From positions 1 to 5,111 of the forward strand of contig JAOZSF010000178.1 of assembly GCA_029939815.1 (NCBI GenBank): 5,111 bases of DNA, in the 5' to 3' direction. Below, one piece after another: positions 1-5,111 of the stretch; the stretch's first letter is position 1; every line of letters starts with the position of its first letter. A program made the position numbers and the translations under genes. This DNA comes from a bacterium (GTDB lineage: Bacteria > Auribacterota > UBA3054 > B51-G9). The notes beneath the pieces are model-generated. The model had not been told where the DNA came from. It searched no databases and saw only the letters and a program-made list of their open reading frames with translations.

Positions 1-449
1 CGATGGGTGAATCGACTGATTTTCTTACAATTCTTGATGTAATGATGAACAAATACCCCGGTGAAATAGACGACACGATCTGGTTTGGCGAAGACCTGAA
101 TGAAAACGGAGTTCTTGACGAAAACGAAAATGACGGAGATAAAACTCCGCCTATTGATGACGCGGACGACATCCTCGACCAGGGAATAAAAGATTATATA
201 ACAGTCGATTCAGAAACTGATAAAGTAAACCAAAACACCGCTTCAGAAAAAGTGCTGGAAATAATATATCCGGAAAAATATGAACAAATAATTGAAGACA
301 GACAATATCGACACCTGCCGGGCGGTGGAAAAGTTTTCAGAATTCGTTCCTACGGGAGAGCTCACGGATACACTCATGTTTTGGAATGGGTGGTAAAACT
401 CGGCGGGCGGAATGGTTATCCGACAGTAAAAAGAATGTATAGTTTATGA
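1..449 (+). CDS. gspK: Type II secretion minor pseudopilin GspK, C-terminal part (5' end outside window)
   Basis: This is the C-terminal ~148 residues of a GspK-type protein. The reading frame is open to the window edge and the first Met (position 3) is probably internal, because the N-terminal prepilin signal and transmembrane helix are absent. Residue numbers below count from that Met. The family signature is visible: an aspartate-rich stretch (residues 30-60) leads into ITVDSETDKVNQNTASEKVL (67-86), the 'V-N-x-N-T-A-S-x-x-V-L' core of the T2SSK SAM-like domain, followed by a helix ending in IIEDR. The tail VFRIRSYGRAHGYTHVLEWVV (about 111-131) matches the usual closing strand pair of GspK/PilX-like proteins. 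Residues 31-42 (DLNENGVLDENE) form an EF-hand-like acidic loop. In known systems GspK caps the pseudopilus tip with GspI and GspJ. The TGA stop overlaps the ATG of the next gene (ATGA), which implies translational coupling. Assignment to GspK is good; whether the system is a canonical T2SS cannot be seen here. Confidence 0.82.
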   Translation, partial: MGESTDFLTILDVMMNKYPGEIDDTIWFGEDLNENGVLDENENDGDKTPPIDDADDILDQGIKDYITVDSETDKVNQNTASEKVLEIIYPEKYEQIIEDRQYRHLPGGGKVFRIRSYGRAHGYTHVLEWVVKLGGRNGYPTVKRMYSL

Positions 450-1123
450 CCTTACGACTTAACACACGCTACTCTGCTTTTACAATGCTCGAACTTATTG
501 TCGTCATCTCAATGATGGCAATAGTATTAAGTATTTCCGCGCCAAGAATTTTCAAAACTTTATATCGCGGCAAGCTTAGAAGCGAGGCAAATAATTTAAT
601 GACTACATTCAGGTATTCACAGGGGATGGCTGCGGTTCAAAGGGCGACTTTCAGGGTTCATTTCAACCTTGACAATCAAGAATATTATGTTACAAGAGAT
701 GCCGGCCGCGGAGATGATTTCGAACTGACAGATGACGACCTTGTTTCATCAGGAAGCAGCGGACTCTTTCCCGGAGAAAGTTCAAGATATATGCCTGATT
801 CAGGTGATGATCTTAAAAAAAGAGATGATGACTGGTACGAGGAAGAAAACACAAATTCCAGCCGGAACTCAGCCGGTAAAGTTTCAATTTTCGAAGAAGA
901 AACACATAAATTACCGGGGGAAATTAAAATTTTGAAAATCGTTGACGGGCGTGGTGACGAAATCTCAGAAGGAACATTTGAAGTTCCACTTGACCCGCAG
1001 GGTCGCTCGTTTGAAACCACAATTTATTTTGGAAAAAAAGACGAAGATACTCTAAAATACTTAGTTCATATCGGTGCTAACGGTATAGCGGAAGTAATTG
1101 TTGAAGATGAAGAAACAAATTAA
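446..1123 (+). CDS. gspH: GspH/FimT-like prepilin-type protein (minor pseudopilin)
   Basis: A 225-residue protein with a short basic leader and a prepilin N-methylation motif, SA|FTMLELIVV (cleavage expected after Ala11, Glu16 as the +5 glutamate). A hydrophobic helix runs to about residue 32. The next stretch, residues 47-82 (EANNLMTTFRYSQGMAAVQR, then strands around VHFNLDNQEYYV), is the pattern of the GspH/FimT pseudopilin domain, in which a helix packs on a beta sheet. Residues ~87-150 form a very acidic, low-complexity insertion (GDDFELTDDDL, RDDDWYEEEN), and the C-terminal strands (181-220) resume. The protein is longer than many GspH proteins because of this insertion. The ATG start overlaps the gspK stop by four bases and has no strong Shine-Dalgarno, so reinitiation after gspK is likely. 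The -1 residue is Ala rather than the usual Gly. In a T2SS, GspH is a minor pseudopilin of the inner-membrane pseudopilus. GspG or a generic prepilin is less likely because no GspG C-terminal signature is present. Confidence 0.82.
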   Translation: MTLRLNTRYSAFTMLELIVVISMMAIVLSISAPRIFKTLYRGKLRSEANNLMTTFRYSQGMAAVQRATFRVHFNLDNQEYYVTRDAGRGDDFELTDDDLVSSGSSGLFPGESSRYMPDSGDDLKKRDDDWYEEENTNSSRNSAGKVSIFEEETHKLPGEIKILKIVDGRGDEISEGTFEVPLDPQGRSFETTIYFGKKDEDTLKYLVHIGANGIAEVIVEDEETN

Positions 1124-1502
1124 TAAAAATGGATTTACTTTGGTCGAAGTGATGGTCTCCGTTGTCGTACTCGGCATCGGAATTGCATCAGTTCTCGGCT
1201 TGATAGGTCAGGCAACTAAAGCGGTAAGTACAGCTCGCGGAGTTATGATACAAACCGGTTTAGCCCGTCTTGCAATGGTGGAAATTGAAAATAAGTATTG
1301 GCAGAAGAAAGCTGACGATATTGATACGAGCGGTGACTTTGGCGATGACTTTCCCAACTACAGTTTCGATGTTGAAATTATTGAAGATGTTGATGAAGAG
1401 GTTCCCGCACTTCATGAAGTCAACCTGACTGTTTATTGGGACAGAGGAAAATACAAGCGACCGTACACTCTTACAACTTACCTGATCGACTTCTCGAAAT
1501 AG
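1107..1502 (+). CDS. gspI: GspI-like minor pseudopilin
   Basis: A 131-residue prepilin-like protein. The leader MKKQINKNG is cut before FTLVEVMVSVVVLGIGIASV, a textbook class III signal with Gly at -1 and Glu at +5 (residue 14), followed by one transmembrane helix. The mature part has the GspI pattern: an Ala-rich helix extension (TKAVSTARGVMIQTGLARLAMVEIE), then a beta region with YSFDVEIIEDV, VNLTVYWDRG and YTLTTYLID near the end. The length is typical of GspI. I chose the ATG at 1107. A TTG at 1098 in the same frame would add only three residues and is less plausible, while GGAAG at 1090-1094 lies 12 bases before the ATG. The start overlaps the end of the gspH-like gene by 17 bases in a different frame. 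GspI is the partner of GspJ and GspK in the pseudopilus tip complex of characterised T2SSs. A generic prepilin (PilV-like) is the main alternative. Confidence 0.8.
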   Translation: MKKQINKNGFTLVEVMVSVVVLGIGIASVLGLIGQATKAVSTARGVMIQTGLARLAMVEIENKYWQKKADDIDTSGDFGDDFPNYSFDVEIIEDVDEEVPALHEVNLTVYWDRGKYKRPYTLTTYLIDFSK

Positions 1503-1626
1503 TTCTTTGTCTCCCCTCCTGTTTTATGTGGCACATCCCGAGTATTCCCTCGTGGAGGGGTGCCCTTTAGGGCGGGGTGGCTTTTGTGCTCGCGTAAGCG
1601 CCCCGCACATACTGGGGTTGTGCTTT
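1503..1626. other. Intergenic region between convergent genes, rich in inverted repeats
   Basis: This 124-base gap separates the 3' ends of the gspI-like gene and topA. It holds repeat copy A (entered separately). To the right, TGTGC (1585-1589) can pair with GCACA (1605-1609), enclosing a GCG-TAAG-CGC stem (1592-1601). GCACA can alternatively pair with TGTGC at 1619-1623, which is followed by TTTT (1624-1627). The second structure could act as a weak terminator for rightward transcription, but its stem is only five base pairs and the T-run short. No strong intrinsic terminator is visible on either strand. No gene is supported here. Confidence 0.5.
1513..1581 (+). repeat. Dispersed GC-rich palindromic repeat, copy A
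   Basis: The core is GAGGGGTG (1555-1562), a variable mini-hairpin CCC-TTTA-GGG (1563-1572), then CGGGGTG (1573-1579). Copy B at 5042-5077 has the same order with a different middle. The left arm CCCCTCC (1513-1519) is the exact reverse complement of GGAGGGG (1554-1560) but lies 34 bases away, whereas in copy B the two arms nearly touch. A closer partial arm, CCCTC (1547-1551) with GAGGG (1555-1559), can also pair. It lies in the short gap between convergent genes, as REP-like elements often do. I recall similar elements in Bacteroidota and Ignavibacteriota genomes, but cannot verify a family here. Confidence 0.6.
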
Positions 1627-3927
1627 TCAGCTCTTTTTAGTAGTCTTTTTCTTTGCGGATTTTTTTACAGTCTTTTTATAACTCTTTTTGAACGACCTTC
1701 TTCCGGTGCTCTTCGCGCTCACATAAACATTTTCGGCAGCCCACTTATTTTTTAGAGTAAGAACCTGATCGGAGTGGCGTTCAATCTGACTTCTTGGAAT
1801 CCATTTTGTTGTTTTTAACGAAACACGTAATCCAATCGCTTTCTTTTCTTCTTCATCAATAATGTCGAGGATTTCAATTTTATCGAATTCGTGTTCAACG
1901 CCCTCATCCATATAATTAATAGTAAATGAACGTTTGGATGACGAAAGTTTTTGATCAAGAATTTTTCTCGCCTGGTCAATGAAACTTGAGATTTTAGATG
2001 CATCAGATTTCATCTCGTCAGTAAGGGACATCTCTGTGTCACGGGCAAGAGCTTCCGCATAAAGAAGTTGTTTTTTTGAAGGTGGTAATGGCGGCAGATC
2101 CGCATCATCCTTTATTTCATCAATCCATTTTGAAAGAATTTTACTGTCAGTTAAAGCTTCCCCGGGAATCTCTTTGCCGGAAGCAGTAGAAAGGCGGTCA
2201 GCAAATTGAAGTTGTCGCGCGGTTGGTTTGTGAGCCATACCGAATCCCCCGCTTTTTTTGAACATTTCGTAAGCGTCCTGAATGACTTTAAACTCATCTT
2301 TAACTACATCTACATAGTTTCTTTCGCCGAGTTCAATGCTATCAAGTTTTGATTCCATTTCAGCGGTGAATTTATAATCAATAGCGACAGGTCGGTGTTC
2401 CTTCAGATAGTCGTATAGTTTTTCTCCGCGCGGAGTAGCTTGAAATTCACGCCGCTTGCCTATTTCGGTTACATACTCTCTTTGCTGAATAAGGTCAACT
2501 ATCGCGGCGTAAGTTGACGGCCGACCGATTCCAAGTTTTTCAAGTTTTTCAATTATGGAAGCATTATTATATCGCGCGGGTGGAGTGGTCATTTTCCTTT
2601 CATTCATTGCTTCGATAAGTTGAAGCATATCTCCTTCGGAAAGTTCGGGGAGTTTTTTATCAGCTTCTTTTTTCCTGGCAACCTCCATTCCTTTTCCGTA
2701 AGCCAGAAGGAAGCCGTCAAAGACAAGTGTTAAGCCAACGGCTTCGAGTTCGGTTTTATCAGCATTAATCAAGGCTTTCACTTTATTATAGCGGGCTGAT
2801 TTCATTTGAGAAGCGAGCCATCGCTGATAGATTAGTTTATAAATTTTATAATCCGCGGCTTCAAGAAAATTTTTAGCCATTTCCGGAGTTATTTCCGGAT
2901 GTGCCGGGCGAATCGCTTCATGAGCATCCTGCGCGCCTGCTTTTCCTTTGAAATTTCTGCTTTGATAATAATCTTTACCATATTGAGTAAGCACCTGGTC
3001 TTTTGCCGCGGCAAGTCCTTCCGAAGAAATTCTTGGTGAATCTGTTCTCATATAAGTAATAAGAGCGATATGTTTTCCTGAAATTTCTTTTCCTTCATAG
3101 AGCCCCTGGGCAATTCTCATCGCTCTTTTTGATGCCATACCGAAAGTTTGAAAAGCGGCCCTTTGGAAAGTGGAAGTAATAAACGGAGGAGGCGGATTTT
3201 TTTTCACTTCTGATTTAGCCACTTTAGTTACTGAATGAGTTTCAGCGTTTTTAATTGACTCAAAGATTCTTACAGCTTTTTTTTCATCTGTAATCTTTCC
3301 TGCTTTTAAATTCGCTACAAACGAATCTTCTCCTTTCTTATAATTTGCTTTGATAACCCAAAACGGTTCGGGAACAAATGCTCTGATTTCACGTTCGCGC
3401 TCTACAATCAGTGCTACCGCAGGGCTCTGAACGCGTCCAACAGAAAATTTCTCTCCAAGGTGACGTGACGCTTCCGGAGAAAGAAGATAACCGATTAAAC
3501 GGTCGATAATTCTTCTTGCGAACTGCGAATTAACAAGATTTTGGTTAATCTGTCCGGGATTTCTCAATGCACTTTCTATTTCACTTCTCGTAATCGCGTT
3601 AAAAGTTATTCTTTCAATTGGGGTAGTTGACGGAACCATCTGCGCGACGTGCCATGAAATTGCTTCGCCTTCACGGTCAGGGTCAGTTGCGAGATAAATA
3701 TGGTCGACTTTTTTCGCGGCGGATTTTATATTATTAATAGATTTCGCTTTACCTTTTATGGTAACGAATTTCATACGAAAATCATTTTCAATATCTACAC
3801 CAAGTGAATTTGTGGGGATATCTTTTATATGCCCAACTGTAGCGCAAATATCGAATCGTCTTCCGACAATATTTTTTATGGTTCTTATTTTAGCCGGTGA
3901 TTCGACCACTATCAAACTTTTAGACAC
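1627..3927 (-). CDS. topA: DNA topoisomerase I (type IA) with unusual zinc-free C-terminal region
   Basis: A 766-residue type IA topoisomerase, which relaxes negatively supercoiled DNA by cutting one strand through a 5'-phosphotyrosine. The TOPRIM domain begins with SLIVVESPAK (catalytic Glu9) and contains LATDPDREGEAISWHV (Asp82, Asp84, Glu86, the Mg-binding triad). SVGRVQSPAVALIVERE (162-178), the active site ITYMRTDS (Tyr292, Arg294), AHEAIRP (His336) and GIGRPSTYAAIV (466-477) are all intact, so the enzyme core should be active. The core ends near residue 560. The tail has no cysteines and hence none of the usual zinc ribbons, and I see no GRFGPYV-type C-terminal repeats. It carries two 38-residue repeats (568-605 and 616-653), a module around KAIGLRVSLKTTKWIPRSQ (697-714) and a lysine-rich end (741-766). 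The start is GTG, with AGGAG eight bases upstream. It lies 23 bases after the DHH gene, so the two are probably cotranscribed. Function is very secure; the role of the tail is inferred. Confidence 0.97.
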   Translation of the reverse strand: MSKSLIVVESPAKIRTIKNIVGRRFDICATVGHIKDIPTNSLGVDIENDFRMKFVTIKGKAKSINNIKSAAKKVDHIYLATDPDREGEAISWHVAQMVPSTTPIERITFNAITRSEIESALRNPGQINQNLVNSQFARRIIDRLIGYLLSPEASRHLGEKFSVGRVQSPAVALIVEREREIRAFVPEPFWVIKANYKKGEDSFVANLKAGKITDEKKAVRIFESIKNAETHSVTKVAKSEVKKNPPPPFITSTFQRAAFQTFGMASKRAMRIAQGLYEGKEISGKHIALITYMRTDSPRISSEGLAAAKDQVLTQYGKDYYQSRNFKGKAGAQDAHEAIRPAHPEITPEMAKNFLEAADYKIYKLIYQRWLASQMKSARYNKVKALINADKTELEAVGLTLVFDGFLLAYGKGMEVARKKEADKKLPELSEGDMLQLIEAMNERKMTTPPARYNNASIIEKLEKLGIGRPSTYAAIVDLIQQREYVTEIGKRREFQATPRGEKLYDYLKEHRPVAIDYKFTAEMESKLDSIELGERNYVDVVKDEFKVIQDAYEMFKKSGGFGMAHKPTARQLQFADRLSTASGKEIPGEALTDSKILSKWIDEIKDDADLPPLPPSKKQLLYAEALARDTEMSLTDEMKSDASKISSFIDQARKILDQKLSSSKRSFTINYMDEGVEHEFDKIEILDIIDEEEKKAIGLRVSLKTTKWIPRSQIERHSDQVLTLKNKWAAENVYVSAKSTGRRSFKKSYKKTVKKSAKKKTTKKS
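1969..2226 (-). repeat. Two 38-residue protein repeats in the TopA tail
   Basis: Residues 568-605 (DNA 2113-2226) and 616-653 (DNA 1969-2082) of TopA align without gaps, offset by exactly 48 residues. By eye 10 of 38 positions are identical (P, Q, L, A, L, E, D, S, I, D in order) and many others are conservative (F/Y, D/E, W/F, I/L). The pattern is P-[TS]-x-[RK]-Q-L-x-[FY]-A-[DE]-x-L at the start and S-x-[WF]-I-D at the end, which suggests a compact helical unit. The linker is rich in Asp and Pro (DDADLPPLPP). I recall comparable 'Q..[FY]A..L....S..ID' units at the C-termini of some type IA topoisomerases and in small bacterial domains of the DUF3072 kind, but this is memory, not a search. 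Confidence 0.7.
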
Positions 3928-3935
3928 AATATTTT

Positions 3936-3940
3936 CTCCT
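3936..3940 (-). promoter_or_regulatory. Shine-Dalgarno site deciding the topA GTG start
   Basis: Read on the minus strand, AGGAG is followed by eight bases (AAAATATT) and then GTG at 3927-3925. The site lies in the 23-base gap after the DHH stop codon. It supports the GTG as the true start, which also places the VVESPAK motif at the expected distance from the N-terminus. Confidence 0.8.
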
Positions 3941-3950
3941 GAATTAAAAT

Positions 3951-5015
3951 TTAATTTTCGTTACTGGTTTTAGAACTTATTTTTTTGCACGGTTTTTTTC
4001 GGCTGTTTATTAAAGTACACCGCAGCCACTCCTCTATATTTTCATGCATCTTACTACCGTCGGTTTTAACAGGGATATCTGATAAAAATATCTCTCCGCG
4101 TGCTTTGTCTTTATGTCCGCCCGCGCTGCCAAAAGGTGCAAGTTTTTGTTTTATTATTCTGCCCACATCTGTTCCGAAAGAACCGCTTCTTAAGATTACA
4201 AATAATTTATCTTCGCAAACTCCCGCGACAGCAACCCAATGTATGCCTATAAATCTTGAAAGGAAATCCGCCGTCATAACGCAAACATCAGGTTTGGGCA
4301 CATCACCAAGATAAACAAGAGTCCTTTTGGTGTTAGTATCGAGAGAGTCAAGGGCTTTTTTATAATAATTTTTATAAGAAATGGGAACTTCACTCCGCTC
4401 AAGCCATTGGATAATACTCTTGTCGCTTCGGCGGTAAAGATAACCATAAGCAGCCAAATCAGAATTGTGAGCCGGCGTTGAAAGATTATCAGAATCGGTT
4501 CTTAATCCAAACCACAATGCGGTCGCCATTTTTTTCGAAACAGGTATTCCGGCACGAACAAGATATTCAAGAAGTATAGTTGAAACGGAGGCATAATCGG
4601 GGCGAACATCAGAGAATTTAAATGAATAATGACTTTTTCTCGGATGATGATCAATAACTATGTCAAAAGGGACAGGCGGCGGCGGCTTGAAAAAGTTCGG
4701 CTGCGCATCTACTATGGCTAATTTGGTAAAATTGCTCCATGGAATTTCATTGTAAACTTCTAAAGGCATTTTCAGCGATTTTACCAACCTGGCATTTTGA
4801 TTACGTTTAACCGGCTCAGTAGCAATAATCTTGGAACTCTGGACATGAGAACGAAGAAGCCGCTGCAATGCCCAACCGGCAGCAAGAGAGTCGGGATCCG
4901 GTTCTCCGTAAAGAACAATCCCTACTTTATCGCGCGGAGAAACCACACGGCGAAGACGATCCCACTTATCAGTGGTTCGTTCGCTATGAAGAGTATCTAA
5001 AAAATTATCTACCAT
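3951..5015 (-). CDS. DHH/DHHA1 family phosphoesterase (NrnA-like)
   Basis: A 354-residue DHH-superfamily protein. The DHH domain shows motif I as LYGEPDPDSLAAGWAL (Asp40, Asp42), motif II as LAIVDAQ (Asp103), the family-defining IVIDHHPRK (Asp122-His123-His124) and motif IV as LWFGLRTDSDNL (Asp174). The C-terminal DHHA1 domain (about 230-330) has LFVILRSGSFGTDVGRII and GSAGGHKDKARGE (GGH at 299-301), the substrate-binding GGH motif. Members with this layout hydrolyse short oligoribonucleotides (nanoRNA), pAp or cyclic dinucleotides using Mn ions; the substrate cannot be chosen from sequence. The motif I position that is His in NrnA is Tyr36 here. The protein ends in a basic tail (RKKPCKKISSK). 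The ATG at 5015 has only a weak upstream GAAG, but no better start fits before motif I. It is the first gene of a likely operon with topA. RecJ is unlikely because the protein is too short and lacks the extra exonuclease domains. Confidence 0.9.
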   Translation of the reverse strand: MVDNFLDTLHSERTTDKWDRLRRVVSPRDKVGIVLYGEPDPDSLAAGWALQRLLRSHVQSSKIIATEPVKRNQNARLVKSLKMPLEVYNEIPWSNFTKLAIVDAQPNFFKPPPPVPFDIVIDHHPRKSHYSFKFSDVRPDYASVSTILLEYLVRAGIPVSKKMATALWFGLRTDSDNLSTPAHNSDLAAYGYLYRRSDKSIIQWLERSEVPISYKNYYKKALDSLDTNTKRTLVYLGDVPKPDVCVMTADFLSRFIGIHWVAVAGVCEDKLFVILRSGSFGTDVGRIIKQKLAPFGSAGGHKDKARGEIFLSDIPVKTDGSKMHENIEEWLRCTLINSRKKPCKKISSKTSNEN

Positions 5016-5041
5016 TTATATTCAGTCTTCAGTGTTTAATT

Positions 5042-5077
5042 CCCCTCTAGAGAGGGGTGGCGCAGAGCGACGGGGTG
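5042..5077 (+). repeat. Dispersed GC-rich palindromic repeat, copy B
   Basis: A perfect inverted repeat, CCCCTCT-AG-AGAGGGG (5042-5057), is followed by TG, a small CGC-AGA-GCG hairpin (5061-5069) and CGGGGTG (5071-5077). GAGGGGTG and CGGGGTG match copy A at 1513-1581 exactly, while the 10-11 bases between them differ in sequence but keep a mini-hairpin. It sits 27 bases upstream of the DHH start codon, in its leader on the minus strand, and in the same orientation as copy A. Confidence 0.65.
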
Positions 5078-5083
5078 TGTTAG

Positions 5084-5097
5084 ACCTGACACCTGAC
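5084..5097. repeat. Tandem 7-mer ACCTGAC x2
   Basis: ACCTGAC occurs twice head to tail just beyond repeat copy B. It is short, and may be part of a longer array cut by the window edge only 14 bases away, or chance. No protein-binding role can be argued from two units. Confidence 0.4.
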
Positions 5098-5111
5098 CAT
5101 TAACTTTTCTC

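Larger units (their letters stand above)
5016..5111 (-). other. Leader and upstream region of the DHH-topA unit
   Basis: The 96 bases upstream of the DHH ATG contain repeat copy B and the tandem 7-mer. The 26 bases next to the start codon are AT-rich (minus strand reads GAAGACTGAATATAA before ATG). I find no convincing -35/-10 pair or FCB-type -33/-7 promoter, so transcription may start beyond the window. No open reading frame of note is present. Confidence 0.4.

Noticed and set aside
732..935. 67-residue + frame inside the GspH-like gene
   Set aside because: Out-of-frame shadow with no recognisable motif; lies wholly within a supported gene.
685..1020. 111-residue minus-strand frame within the GspH-like gene
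   Set aside because: Ser-rich antisense shadow of the acidic coding sequence; the + frame has a clear prepilin motif and operon overlaps.
1098..1106. TTG at 1098 as the gspI start
   Set aside because: Would add only three residues; the ATG at 1107 gives a normal basic leader before the G|FTLVE site and has a GGAAG upstream.
1513..1626. CRISPR array or attachment site in the repeat-rich gap
   Set aside because: No regularly spaced direct repeats, no integrase and no cas genes; the signals are inverted repeats of a dispersed element.
1605..1627. Intrinsic terminator GCACA-loop-TGTGC-TTTT after gspI
   Set aside because: Five-base-pair stem with a nine-base loop and only four T's; too weak to list as a terminator, though mentioned in the intergenic entry.
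1507..1755. Possible 82-residue + strand protein beginning in the gspI-topA gap
   Set aside because: Its first half translates repeat copy A and its second half is antisense to the topA 3' end. It has no Shine-Dalgarno and looks like a spurious product of the repeat.
3758..3973. 71-residue + strand frame across the topA start
   Set aside because: Antisense to the highly conserved TOPRIM start of topA and its Shine-Dalgarno; no independent support.
3985..4314. 109-residue + strand frame opposite the DHHA1 domain
   Set aside because: Antisense shadow of the DHH gene; the apparent hydrophobic stretches are reverse-strand translations of conserved motifs.

Overview
The window looks like a piece of chromosome from a diderm (Gram-negative-type) bacterium. 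The evidence is a set of type II secretion (T2SS) pseudopilin genes and a bacterial TopA. No marker gene fixes the phylum. The moderately AT-leaning composition, the lysine-rich proteins and a CCCCTCY...RGAGGGGTG...CGGGGTG intergenic repeat remind me of the Bacteroidota/Ignavibacteriota (FCB) side of the tree. That placement is recollection and inference, not proof.

Layout. (1) Positions 1-1502, + strand: the 3' end of a GspK-type gene, then a GspH/FimT-like prepilin gene, then a GspI-like prepilin gene. They overlap by 4 and 17 bases, so this is one translationally coupled operon, and its upstream part lies outside the window. (2) Positions 1503-1626: a short intergenic stretch between convergent genes, rich in small inverted repeats and holding copy A of the dispersed repeat. 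(3) Positions 1627-5015, - strand: a two-gene unit transcribed leftward, first a DHH/DHHA1 phosphoesterase (5015-3951), then topA (3927-1627), with a 23-base gap that carries a strong Shine-Dalgarno sequence. (4) Positions 5016-5111: the leader of the DHH gene with copy B of the dispersed repeat and a tandem 7-mer.

How the genes work together. GspK, GspH and GspI are minor pseudopilins that, in characterised T2SSs, assemble with GspJ at the tip of the inner-membrane pseudopilus. The DHH protein probably degrades short oligonucleotides or cyclic dinucleotides. TopA relaxes negative supercoils. The link between DHH and topA is their shared transcript; a shared function is not demonstrated.

The window is mostly ordinary housekeeping and secretion content. 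The most interesting part is the TopA C-terminal region. It has no zinc ribbon (one cysteine in the whole protein, near the N-terminus) and carries instead two gapless 38-residue repeats, a module containing a WIPRSQ motif and a lysine-rich tail. I see no evidence of a new defence, mobile or CRISPR system.
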